DNA of 52,992 nt from Klebsiella pneumoniae (lineage in GTDB: Bacteria; Verrucomicrobiota; Verrucomicrobiia; Limisphaerales; SXTU01). The translations under genes and the position numbers were made by a program. Below are positions 25,286 through 32,643 of this stretch, one piece after another; the stretch's first letter is position 1, and each line of letters begins with the position of its first letter. The stretch lies in contig CALQJI020000030.1 in the NCBI GenBank assembly GCA_943330855.2, positions 1-52,992 of the forward strand, given 5' to 3'. Below the pieces are notes generated by a model that was not told the origin of the DNA, made no database searches, and saw only the letters and a program-made list of their open reading frames with translations.

Positions 25286-26314
25286 ATGACCGCCTACGAA
25301 ACCCTCCGCGCCGAGCTGAAGAAATCCCCCCGCACCTGGCTCGTCACCGGGGCCGCGGGCTTCATCGGCTCCAACCTCGTCGAGGCACTCCTCAGGCTCG
25401 ACCAACGCGTCGTGGGCCTCGACAACTTCGCCACCGGGCACCGCAAGAACCTCAACCAGCTCAAGGACCTCGTCACCGCCAGCCAGTGGGAGCGCTTCCG
25501 CTTCCACGAGGCTGACCTCCGCGTTGGCCACCTCTGCCGAGAGGCGTGCGCCGGCGTGGATTTCGTCCTGCACCAGGGCGCGCTCGGCTCCGTGCCGCGC
25601 TCCGTGGCCGACCCCGTGACCAGCAACGAGGCCAACGTCCTCGGCTTCCTGAACATCATGCTCGCCGCGCGCGACGCGAAGGTGAAGCGCCTCGTTTACG
25701 CCTCGAGCAGCAGCGTCTATGGCGACCACCCGGACCTGCCCAAGGTTGAGGACAAGGTCGGCAACGTCCTCTCGCCCTACGCCGCGACCAAGAAGTTCAA
25801 CGAGATTTACGCCGACGTCTTCGCGCGCACCTACGGCTTCCAGGCCATCGGCCTGCGCTACTTCAACGTCTTCGGCCCGCGCCAAGACCCTGACGGAGCC
25901 TACGCCGCCGTCATGCCTAAGTGGGTCGCTTCGCTGCTCAAGAAGGAACCCGTCTTCATCAACGGCGATGGCGAGACCAGCCGCGACTTCTGCTTCGTGG
26001 AGAACGTCGTGCAGGCCAACCTCCTCGCCGCCACCACGGCCAACGAGGACGCGGTGAATCAGGCCTACAACATCGCCGTGGGCGACCGCACCACGCTCAA
26101 CGAGCTCTACCGCGCCATCCACGACGGCCTGCGCCGCCGAAACCCGTCGCTGCCCGAGCAGAACCCCACCTACCGCGACTTCCGCGTCGGCGACGTGCGC
26201 CACTCGCTGGCGAACGTGGGCAAGGCCCGCCGCCTCCTCGGCTACGAGCCCACGCACACGATGCCGCAGGGCCTCGAACTCGCGCTGGACTGGTATGTGG
26301 CGAATGTCGGCTAG
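25286..26314 (+). CDS. NAD-dependent UDP-sugar epimerase (UDP-GlcNAc/GalNAc C4-epimerase, WbpP-like)
   Basis: 342 residues from the ATG at 25286 ([11 protein letters not shown]). Short-chain dehydrogenase fold: [11 protein letters not shown] (residues 20-30) binds [12 protein letters not shown] gives the catalytic Ser, and Tyr165-xxx-Lys169 (YAATKKFNE) the catalytic pair. The longer N-terminal tail before the Rossmann motif and the segment [19 protein letters not shown] are features of WbpP/TviC enzymes acting on N-acetylated sugars. It fits the WbpA-like dehydrogenase upstream: dehydrogenase plus epimerase would make UDP-N-acetylgalactosaminuronate, as in Vi antigen and O6 antigen pathways. 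Confidence 0.92.
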   Translation: MTAYETLRAELKKSPRTWLVTGAAGFIGSNLVEALLRLDQRVVGLDNFATGHRKNLNQLKDLVTASQWERFRFHEADLRVGHLCREACAGVDFVLHQGALGSVPRSVADPVTSNEANVLGFLNIMLAARDAKVKRLVYASSSSVYGDHPDLPKVEDKVGNVLSPYAATKKFNEIYADVFARTYGFQAIGLRYFNVFGPRQDPDGAYAAVMPKWVASLLKKEPVFINGDGETSRDFCFVENVVQANLLAATTANEDAVNQAYNIAVGDRTTLNELYRAIHDGLRRRNPSLPEQNPTYRDFRVGDVRHSLANVGKARRLLGYEPTHTMPQGLELALDWYVANVG

Positions 26315-26338
26315 GCCGTAACGGCAAAATCCACTCGC

Positions 26339-27220
26339 ATGAGCGCTCCCCCACCCCACCCCAACGAACTCGCCGACTACGAGCGGGTCATCCGCCCCAA
26401 GAAAGGCCTCGTGGCCGTGGACTTCGACGAGCTGTGGCGCTACCGCGAGCTCTTCTGGTTCCTCGCCTGGCGCGACATCCTCGTGCGCTACAAGCAGGCC
26501 GTGCTCGGCGTCGCCTGGGCCGTGCTCAAGCCGTTCCTTACCATGGTCGTGTTCACGCTCGTCTTCGGAAAACTCGCGGACATGGCGGTGAAACTGGAGA
26601 TGTCCGTCACGACCTTCGCCGTCTTCACGCTCGCAGGGCTGCTGCCGTGGCAGTTCTTCTCCAACGCGATGGCCGAGAGCAGCAATTCCCTCGTCGGCTC
26701 GTCGAACATGATTTCCAAAATCTACTTTCCGCGCCTGATCATCCCGGCCAGCGCGGTCATCAGCGGTGCGGTGGACTTCGGTATCGGGCTGGGGATTCTC
26801 TTTGGCGTGATGATTTGGGCCGGCGTGAGCTGGCAGCTCCACTTGCTCCTGCTGCCGGTGTTATTCCTCGTCGCCTTCGCCGCCGCGTTCGCCACCGGCC
26901 TGTGGCTTTCGGCGCTGAACGTGAAGTATCGCGATGTGAAATACATCGTGCCCTTCATCGTCTCCATCGGTCTTTACGCCAGCCCGGTGGCGTTCCCATC
27001 CAGCCTCGTGCGCGAGAAGTTCGGCGACACGGTGTTCTTCCTCTTCAGCCTGAACCCGATGGTCGGGGTAATTGACGGCTTCCGGTGGTGTGTGCTGGGC
27101 GCGCGGTTCGAGCCGTATTGGCCGGGCTTCGCCGTCAGCATCGGCGTCATTGCCGTGCTGCTGGTCAGCGGCGCGCTCTACTTCCGCCGCTCGGAAAAAA
27201 CGTTTGCGGACGTTATCTGA
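26339..27220 (+). CDS. ABC-2 type polysaccharide exporter, permease (Wzm-like)
   Basis: 293 residues with six hydrophobic segments. The cytoplasmic N-terminal part contains LWRYRELFWFLAWRDILVRYKQAVLGVAW, the amphipathic lead-in typical of O-antigen and teichoic-acid permeases. SSNMISKIYFPRLIIP and ALNVKYRDVKYIVPF are the conserved loops. Together with the ATPase downstream it would move a lipid-linked polysaccharide across the inner membrane. The two genes are separated by 157 bases holding an inverted-repeat element, which is unusual for this normally tight pair. Confidence 0.92.
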   Translation: MSAPPPHPNELADYERVIRPKKGLVAVDFDELWRYRELFWFLAWRDILVRYKQAVLGVAWAVLKPFLTMVVFTLVFGKLADMAVKLEMSVTTFAVFTLAGLLPWQFFSNAMAESSNSLVGSSNMISKIYFPRLIIPASAVISGAVDFGIGLGILFGVMIWAGVSWQLHLLLLPVLFLVAFAAAFATGLWLSALNVKYRDVKYIVPFIVSIGLYASPVAFPSSLVREKFGDTVFFLFSLNPMVGVIDGFRWCVLGARFEPYWPGFAVSIGVIAVLLVSGALYFRRSEKTFADVI

Positions 27221-27360
27221 GCCACAAATGGACACAGCTAAGCACAAATGGGGAAACAGTCGGCGCTCACCTCAAGCGCTGGCAGCACGCCCGGACATGA
27301 AACGCCGAGAGCCTGTTCTTTCCCATTTCAGCTGTGTCCATCTGTGTCTATCTGTGGCTT
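27221..27360 (+). repeat. Intergenic inverted-repeat element (GACACAGCT type) inside the exporter operon
   Basis: GCCACAAATGGACACAGCT (27221-27239) faces AGCTGTGTCCATCTGTG (27330-27346), and a further TCTGTGGC follows at 27351-27358. The arms are imperfect because TCTGTG(T) is repeated. It separates the ABC permease from its ATPase. Confidence 0.7.
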
Positions 27361-27377
27361 CCCAGTTCTGAATCAGC

Positions 27378-28583
27378 ATGTCCAAACCCATCATCAGCGT
27401 CCGCAGCATCTCCAAGCAATATCAGCTCGGCGCGGCCAAGTCGCAGGACACGCTGCGCGACCAGCTCACGCATTGGGCCAAAAACCTCGGGCACAAGCAG
27501 CCGGAGAGCTCCACCAACTCCTTCTGGGCGTTGCGCGATGTCTCCTTCGAGGTTCAGCCGGGCGAGGTCATCGGCGTCATCGGGCGCAATGGCGCGGGCA
27601 AATCCACCTTGCTGAAAGTCCTCAGCCAGATCACCGAGCCGACTGAAGGCGAAATTTACCTGCGCGGGCGGCTCGCCTCGCTGCTCGAGGTCGGCACCGG
27701 CTTCCACCAGGAACTCACGGGCCGGGAGAACATCTTCCTCAACGGCGTCATCCTTGGCATGACCAAAGCCGAGGTCCGTGCGAAGTTCGATGAGATCGTC
27801 GAGTTCGCCGAGGTCGGCAAGTTCCTCGACACGCCGGTGAAGCGCTATTCCTCCGGCATGTATGTGCGCCTGGCCTTCGCCGTCGCCGCGCATCTGGAGC
27901 CGGAGATTCTCGTCGTGGACGAAGTGCTCGCCGTCGGCGACGCCGCGTTCCAGAACAAGTGCCTCGGCAAGATGAAGGACGTGGCCAAGAACCGCGGCCG
28001 CACCGTCCTCTTCGTCAGCCACAACATGGCCGCCGTGCAAGCCCTCTGCGGTCGCATCATCCACATGAGTGGCGGCAGAGTGGTCGGCGACGGCAGCCCG
28101 GAAAAGCAAATCGCGGCCTACCTCGGCGAAATCAAGAAGCCCCGCGCCGACACCTCCGTGCCGCTAGGGAAAAACATCGAGTGCCGCCGATTGGAATTTA
28201 CGCCCAACCCCATGGTCAACGGGCAGCCACTGGAGTTCACGCTCGAACTTAGCGCGAAGCGGCGCACGCAAATCGTGGATTTGGCCATCCTCATTTATAG
28301 CGGCTTCGGCCAACGCGTGGCCATCCTCGATCTCCGCACCAGCACCGGCCAGTTCCCCATCGAGCCGGGCCAACCCTTCCGCTGCACGGGCCGCATCAAG
28401 AGCTTCCCCATCGTCGAAGGCGACTACCGAGTGGGCCTCTACATGACCTGCTCTGAGGAAGGCGGCGACTACCACGACCTTGCCTCGCTGACCGTGGGCG
28501 CTGCGACCAAGGAAGGTGAACTTGCCCCCTACGCGGCACACTACCGTGGGCTGGTGGAGCTGGATTGCGAAATGAAGTTCTGA
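27378..28583 (+). CDS. ABC transporter ATPase with Wzt-type C-terminal domain
   Basis: 401 residues. The ATPase half has Walker A GRNGAGKST (69-77), signature YSSGMYVRLAF and Walker B EILVVDEVLAVGD, with the H-loop in FVSHNMAA. The last ~140 residues (VPLGKNIECRRLEFTP onward) form a beta domain of the Wzt family, which recognises the non-reducing end of the exported glycan and couples its completion to transport. That implies chain-length control by a terminal modification, but no glycosyltransferase or methyltransferase is in the window. The protein is the last gene of the cluster. Confidence 0.92.
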   Translation: MSKPIISVRSISKQYQLGAAKSQDTLRDQLTHWAKNLGHKQPESSTNSFWALRDVSFEVQPGEVIGVIGRNGAGKSTLLKVLSQITEPTEGEIYLRGRLASLLEVGTGFHQELTGRENIFLNGVILGMTKAEVRAKFDEIVEFAEVGKFLDTPVKRYSSGMYVRLAFAVAAHLEPEILVVDEVLAVGDAAFQNKCLGKMKDVAKNRGRTVLFVSHNMAAVQALCGRIIHMSGGRVVGDGSPEKQIAAYLGEIKKPRADTSVPLGKNIECRRLEFTPNPMVNGQPLEFTLELSAKRRTQIVDLAILIYSGFGQRVAILDLRTSTGQFPIEPGQPFRCTGRIKSFPIVEGDYRVGLYMTCSEEGGDYHDLASLTVGAATKEGELAPYAAHYRGLVELDCEMKF

Positions 28584-28662
28584 CCGCTCGCCTGCGGGGC
28601 GGGGTCTCTCGATTTCTGCAAAGGAGGCTCCCTCGGTCCGGGCTAGCCCCACTATTTCCGAA

Positions 28663-29118
28663 TCATTTCGCAGCTGGTAGCTGCGGGTAAATCCGGTAGA
28701 GCAGGAGGTAAATCACCACGCCGGTCACGGAGACGTAGAGCCAGATGGGGAGCGTCCAGCGAGCGATGGCTTTGTGGGCTTCGAAGCGTTCCTTGAAGGC
28801 GCGGCTTACGGTCATCAGCACCAGCGGGAGGATGGCGAAGGCCCCGATGAGGTGGGTGAAGAGGATGGTGAGGTAGATGGGGCGGAAGGACGCGGGGTGA
28901 ACAAACTTCGTGTGAGCTGAGCCTTGTTGCTGCTGCATCTGGTAGTGGTAGTAGAGGTAGCAGGCGAGGAAGAGCGTGGAGGTGCAGATCGCGGCAATCA
29001 TGCAGTTGCGGTGCGCCACCTTGCGCCCGGCGCGGATGTGGACCCAACCCAGCACGAGCAGCACGGTGCAGGTGGCGTTGAGACAGGCGTTGATGAGGGG
29101 GAGGTCGGTATAGGTCAT
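28663..29118 (-). CDS. DUF420 membrane protein (CtaM-like oxidase assembly factor)
   Basis: 151 residues with four to five hydrophobic segments: LINACLNATCTVLLVLGWVH, MIAAICTSTLFLACYLYYHY, FRPIYLTILFTHLIGAFA and LYVSVTGVVIYLLLYR. HRNCMIAA and HKAIARWTLPIWLYVSVTG are the conserved DUF420 pieces. Family members such as CtaM are needed for cytochrome oxidase maturation. It is the last gene of the oxidase operon, behind SCO, which supports that role. Confidence 0.85.
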   Translation of the reverse strand: MTYTDLPLINACLNATCTVLLVLGWVHIRAGRKVAHRNCMIAAICTSTLFLACYLYYHYQMQQQQGSAHTKFVHPASFRPIYLTILFTHLIGAFAILPLVLMTVSRAFKERFEAHKAIARWTLPIWLYVSVTGVVIYLLLYRIYPQLPAAK

Positions 29119-29218
29119 CGTGGTGATGGGATTGAGCGTAAAGGAGAGGGAGATTTTGGTTGCCCGCGAATCACGCGGGGCGGCGGCTGTGGGCCAATTT
29201 CAACTGTCGGCTGAAGTT

Positions 29219-29941
29219 TCATTTGTCCGGCTCGGCCAGCAGGTCGTTCACGGCCTCCAGTAGGCGTGGCTTCACGGTTTTCTCCCAGGGGCTGTGCGTC
29301 TGGCTTGCGCCAGTGGTGACTTCTTCTTCGCTCAACACGTTGTCCAGGCTCTCGAAGACGGCCCGGAGGCGGCCTTGCTTGTCCACGACGACGAAGATGC
29401 TGCTGTGGATGAAGAGGTCGTTGGGGGAGGTGCGCTTGGCTTCTTCCTGATCGAGGACGGTGAGCTTGAGGCTGTTCACGGCGAGCTTCACCAAGTCGGC
29501 TTTCGGGCCGGTGAGGAAATGCCAGCGGTTCGAGTCGGCACCGAAGCGTTGCGCGTAGGCAGCGAGGGCTCGCGGGGTGTCGTGCTCAGGGTCGGTGGTG
29601 AGGGAGATGAGTTTGACGGGGGTGGTCGCAGGGAGCGCAGTTTGCAACTCGCTCATGCGCTTGGTCATCGTGGCACACGGGCCGGGGCAACGGCTGAAGA
29701 TGATGTCGGCGACCCAGACTTGCCCGCGCAGGTCGGCGAGGCGGACGGGTTGGTCAAGCTGGTTGGTGAGGATGAAGTCGGCGACTTGTGCAATGACGGG
29801 GAGCTTTGTCGCCGGGGGGCGTTGGCGTTCGCGCACGTAAGCCACGCCGATGGCGAGCACCACGAAAATCATGCCGCCCCACACGGCCCACTCGACGGAG
29901 CGGGACTCGGCGCGTTTTGACTCGGTGGGTTCGGTGGGCAC
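29219..29941 (-). CDS. SCO1/SenC family copper chaperone for cytochrome oxidase
   Basis: 240 residues. One N-terminal membrane anchor (VWGGMIFVVLAIGVAYV, about 21-37) is followed by a thioredoxin-fold domain with CPGPC (Cys85, Cys89) and His179 in LFIHSSIF, the copper ligands of SCO proteins. TDPEHDTPRALAAYA and FLTGPKADL are family blocks. It delivers copper to the CuA centre of subunit II, encoded just upstream. The start is a GTG placed immediately after the T-tract of a hairpin, so its expression may depend on read-through. Confidence 0.9.
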   Translation of the reverse strand: MPTEPTESKRAESRSVEWAVWGGMIFVVLAIGVAYVRERQRPPATKLPVIAQVADFILTNQLDQPVRLADLRGQVWVADIIFSRCPGPCATMTKRMSELQTALPATTPVKLISLTTDPEHDTPRALAAYAQRFGADSNRWHFLTGPKADLVKLAVNSLKLTVLDQEEAKRTSPNDLFIHSSIFVVVDKQGRLRAVFESLDNVLSEEEVTTGASQTHSPWEKTVKPRLLEAVNDLLAEPDK

Positions 29942-29972
29942 AAAAAAGGGCGCGCACTCGTGGCGCGCGCCC
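29942..29972 (-). terminator. Hairpin with T6 tract between coxB and SCO
   Basis: On the minus strand GGGCGCGC and GCGCGCCC form a perfect eight-base stem around nine bases, followed at once by TTTTTT and then by the GTG start of the SCO gene. It has the form of an intrinsic terminator. Its place inside an otherwise continuous operon suggests partial termination or attenuation. Confidence 0.8.
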
Positions 29973-29992
29973 GGTGAAAGCGGGTGGTCTAG

Positions 29993-30829
29993 TTACTCGA
30001 GGCTCACGGGCGCGCCGCCGGCCTTGCTGGTCTTCTCGGCGACCCACTTGTCATACTCCTCGACCGAGTCCACGACGAAAAGAGCGCTCATGGATGCGTG
30101 GCCGTTGCCGCAGAGTTGGGCGCAGGTGATGTTGAACTTGCCGACCTTCGTGGGGGTGAAGTGAACCGGGATGCTCATGCCGGGCATGCAGTCCTGGGTC
30201 ATACGCATGGCGGTGACTTTGAAAGAATGAATCACGTCCTTGGTGGTCAGGTGGATGATGACGGGCTTGAAGGAGTCGCGCTCCTTGCCGTCGTCACCCT
30301 TCACCTTCACCGGGGTGAGCGGGACGTGGATGTCCTTCGGCGGCGAGAGACGGTCATCCTCGCCGGCTTTGTCCGACTCGACGTAGCCGAGTGGGTTCTT
30401 GTCGGTGATGAGCTTCATCTCTTGTTTGCCGAACTTGCCGTCCTTGCCGGGGTAGCGGGCTTGCCAGGAGAACTGCTCGGCGACGAGGCGCATGACGGTG
30501 GCGTCTTCTTCCTTGGGGTATTTCTCAACGGCCTTGGCCCACAGCGGGATGGCGAAGGCGACGAGCAGAACGGCCTCGATGAGGACAACGGCGATTTCGG
30601 CGTTGTTGGCGAGGGTGCCTTTCGCGCCCACGTAGTCGGCCTTGGGGTGCGCGCTCTTGCGGAAGCGGAAGAGGGCGTAGAGGAAGTAGGTCATCCAACC
30701 GATGAAGAGCGCGGCCATCAGCCAATGGATGATGAGGATGAAGTAGTCCACGTCCTTGCCGTGCTCGGAGGCGAGAATGGGCATGAAGCCCTGCTTGAGT
30801 TGTTCGAGGAAGGTGGGGTTCGGTTGCAT
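29993..30829 (-). CDS. coxB: Cytochrome c oxidase subunit II
   Basis: 278 residues from the ATG at 30829 (MQPNPTFLEQL); the frame extends upstream but into the previous gene. Two membrane helices (about 28-52 and 78-100) precede a periplasmic cupredoxin domain. CuA ligands are in CAQLCGNGHASM (Cys236, Cys240, His244, Met247) and in VIHSFKV. The usual Glu between the two cysteines (C-x-E-x-C), which takes part in the Mg site, is Gln here. There is no fused cytochrome c domain, so an external donor is needed. Unusually it lies downstream of subunits I, III and IV. A hairpin with T-tract follows the gene. Confidence 0.95.
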   Translation of the reverse strand: MQPNPTFLEQLKQGFMPILASEHGKDVDYFILIIHWLMAALFIGWMTYFLYALFRFRKSAHPKADYVGAKGTLANNAEIAVVLIEAVLLVAFAIPLWAKAVEKYPKEEDATVMRLVAEQFSWQARYPGKDGKFGKQEMKLITDKNPLGYVESDKAGEDDRLSPPKDIHVPLTPVKVKGDDGKERDSFKPVIIHLTTKDVIHSFKVTAMRMTQDCMPGMSIPVHFTPTKVGKFNITCAQLCGNGHASMSALFVVDSVEEYDKWVAEKTSKAGGAPVSLE

Positions 30830-30831
30830 GG

Positions 30832-31104
30832 TCAGGCGTTCGAGGTTTCGACGGAGGAAAGGGTTTCGGCAGGCATGGGCAGCGGATGGGTGACGGCGCG
30901 GCGGACGATGAACCAAAAGAAGCCGGCGATGGCGGTGAGGACACTGCCGATGACGCCCATCAAGGCGAAGATGCCGGCGTTCATGCCTTCGGCAAGCTTG
31001 GAGTCGGACTTGCCGAAGCAGGCAGCGCAGGCGGAAGCGTCCGGCGTGCTCATCAGGAGCAGTGCCAACGCGACGAGCGCGAGGAAGGTGAGGCGGGGTT
31101 TCAC
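30832..31104 (-). CDS. Small membrane protein of the oxidase operon
   Basis: 90 residues from a GTG at 31104 that overlaps the preceding stop (GTGA). It has a signal peptide or first helix (LTFLALVALALLLMS), then ACAACFGKSDSKLAEGMNAG, and one more membrane helix (IFALMGVIGSVLTAIAGFFWFIV). The C-A-A-C pair at the start of the mature part could bind metal or form a disulfide. I know no named family. Its place two bases before coxB points to an oxidase assembly or accessory role. Confidence 0.7.
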   Translation of the reverse strand: MKPRLTFLALVALALLLMSTPDASACAACFGKSDSKLAEGMNAGIFALMGVIGSVLTAIAGFFWFIVRRAVTHPLPMPAETLSSVETSNA

Positions 31105-31307
31105 AGGTAGCTGATGTTCTTGAGCTTCTTCAGGAAGTAGACGCCGTAGGCGATGAGGGTGGCGCCCGTGACGCAGGAACCGACGCCGAACCACATATCC
31201 GTCGCTGCCTTGGTGGTCGTGTAGCGGTCCAGTTCATACCAACCGAACCAGAACGACAGCGTGACGGAGGCGGTGATGAACAGAACGTGGAAGGCTTTAA
31301 GCGACAT
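31101..31307 (-). CDS. Small two-helix membrane protein of the oxidase operon
   Basis: 68 residues: FHVLFITASVTLSFWFGWYEL and VGSCVTGATLIAYGVYFL are two membrane helices joined by DRYTTTKAATDMW. It is overlapped by the next gene and follows the subunit IV gene by 14 bases. No known motif; probably an accessory or assembly subunit, judged only by position. Confidence 0.7.
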   Translation of the reverse strand: MSLKAFHVLFITASVTLSFWFGWYELDRYTTTKAATDMWFGVGSCVTGATLIAYGVYFLKKLKNISYL

Positions 31308-31321
31308 GGGGGACTATACGC

Positions 31322-31714
31322 TCAGAAGGGTTTGCCGTCCACGAGAGTGAAGAACGGGAAGTCGTTCATCGCCCAGAGGGTCAGGCCCATGAGGCTGATG
31401 AGGAAGCAGACGGTGCAAAGGAGGATGCCGTAAATCATCTTCCGCTCGTCGGAGAGATGCATGAACACGCCCGCAACAAACGCCGCCTTCACGCTGGCGA
31501 TGAGCAGCGCGACGGCGATGGTGGCCGCCACGCTCGGGATGTGGACGTAATACATCGCAACGGTGAGGATGGTGCCGGCGAAGAGGATTCCGCCCACCAT
31601 CAGGTATTTCTTGATGGTCTTGTGGATGTATTCCGGCGAGTTGTGGTCGTCGTGGGCGTGCCCGTGGTCGCAGGCTTCGCCGGATCCGTGGGAGTGGGAA
31701 TGGTCGTGGCTCAT
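31322..31714 (-). CDS. Cytochrome c oxidase subunit IV-type protein (prokaryotic)
   Basis: 130 residues: a His-rich tail (MSHDHSHSHGSGEACDHGHA, continuing to residue 30) followed by three helices, KYLMVGGILFAGTILTVAMYY, AATIAVALLIASVKAAFVAG and IYGILLCTVCFLISLMGLTL. The three-helix part with FMHLSDERKMIYG fits the small prokaryotic subunit IV (CtaF/CoxD-like). The tail has ten histidines in its first 30 residues and could buffer copper or zinc near the oxidase. It lies six bases downstream of subunit III. Confidence 0.85.
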   Translation of the reverse strand: MSHDHSHSHGSGEACDHGHAHDDHNSPEYIHKTIKKYLMVGGILFAGTILTVAMYYVHIPSVAATIAVALLIASVKAAFVAGVFMHLSDERKMIYGILLCTVCFLISLMGLTLWAMNDFPFFTLVDGKPF

Positions 31715-31720
31715 GGGCGG

Positions 31721-32614
31721 TTAGAGGAGGTAGATGATGGGGAAGAGGAAAATCCAGACGAGGTCAACGAAGTGCCAGAAGAGGCCGCCGACTTCGACGC
31801 GGTTGGCGAGCTGTTCCGGGGACTTCTTCCACCACCGATCGGCGGTGAGCAGGAAGTAGCCCAGCACAATCGCACCGCCGAGCACGTGCAGGCCGTGCAG
31901 CGCGGTGATGGTGAAGTAAATCGCGAAGTAGGTGCTGTGCGCCGGGACGTAGGCGGAGAGGCGCTGCACGTCGCTCAACTTGACCTCGATAGGCTTGGGA
32001 TGGTCGTGCGTGCCGAACGGCGCGTCGGGCGTGAACTGAATGGTTTCCTTCTTGGCGGACGCGAGCTTCTTGAGGTTCGTGAACAGCGGGTCGCCCTCAA
32101 TGTGGCCGGTGAGCTGGATTTGGTTCGCGTCGTAGGTGGCCTTGGTGTTGTGGAGGTGGAAGCGCTCGACGAAGAGTTTGCGCGTGGCCTCCTCGCCTTT
32201 CTCACCGTAGGCGGCGGTGAAATACTTCTTCGCGGTGGCTTCGTCCTTAAACCACACGTCGTAGTGAGTGAACTTGGCGTAATACTCGTAGCTCTTCACC
32301 CCGAGGAAGCCCAGCGCGCACAGGATGGTCGCCGCCATGTAGCCCTTGAAGGCGGAGAGTTTGCCCAGCTTGAGGGAGGCCCACGACATGACAACGGTCA
32401 CGGAGGAGGCGATGAGCACGAAGGTGTTGAACGTGCCGACGGGGATGCTGACCATGCCGTGCGGCCAGAGGTCCGCGCTGACGCGCAGCAGGATGTAGGC
32501 GGAGAAGAGCCCGCCGAAGAGCATGACTTCCGACGCGAGGAACAGCCAGATGCCGAGCTTCGCGTTGTAAAGCCCCGTGTCTGGCCGGGGTTTGACTGTG
32601 TAGGGGATTTCCAT
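31721..32614 (-). CDS. coxC: Cytochrome c oxidase subunit III
   Basis: 297 residues. Typical subunit III segments are KLGIWLFLASEVMLFGGLFSA near the N-terminus, STYFAIYFTITALHGLHVLGG and GGLFWHFVDLVWIFLFPIIYLL at the C-terminus. Between the helices that precede and follow residue ~100-195 there is a polar insertion of roughly 90 residues (from YAKFTHYDVWFKDEA to LSAYVPAH) that classical subunit III proteins lack. Subunit III stabilises proton uptake and the lifetime of the enzyme. It lies between coxA and the subunit IV gene. Confidence 0.93.
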   Translation of the reverse strand: MEIPYTVKPRPDTGLYNAKLGIWLFLASEVMLFGGLFSAYILLRVSADLWPHGMVSIPVGTFNTFVLIASSVTVVMSWASLKLGKLSAFKGYMAATILCALGFLGVKSYEYYAKFTHYDVWFKDEATAKKYFTAAYGEKGEEATRKLFVERFHLHNTKATYDANQIQLTGHIEGDPLFTNLKKLASAKKETIQFTPDAPFGTHDHPKPIEVKLSDVQRLSAYVPAHSTYFAIYFTITALHGLHVLGGAIVLGYFLLTADRWWKKSPEQLANRVEVGGLFWHFVDLVWIFLFPIIYLL

Positions 32615-32643
32615 GATGGGGGGATGGGGGATTAGGGCAGAGA

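Noticed and set aside
28584..28662. Terminator after the polysaccharide cluster
   Set aside because: The GC-rich stretch has no clear stem followed by T residues.
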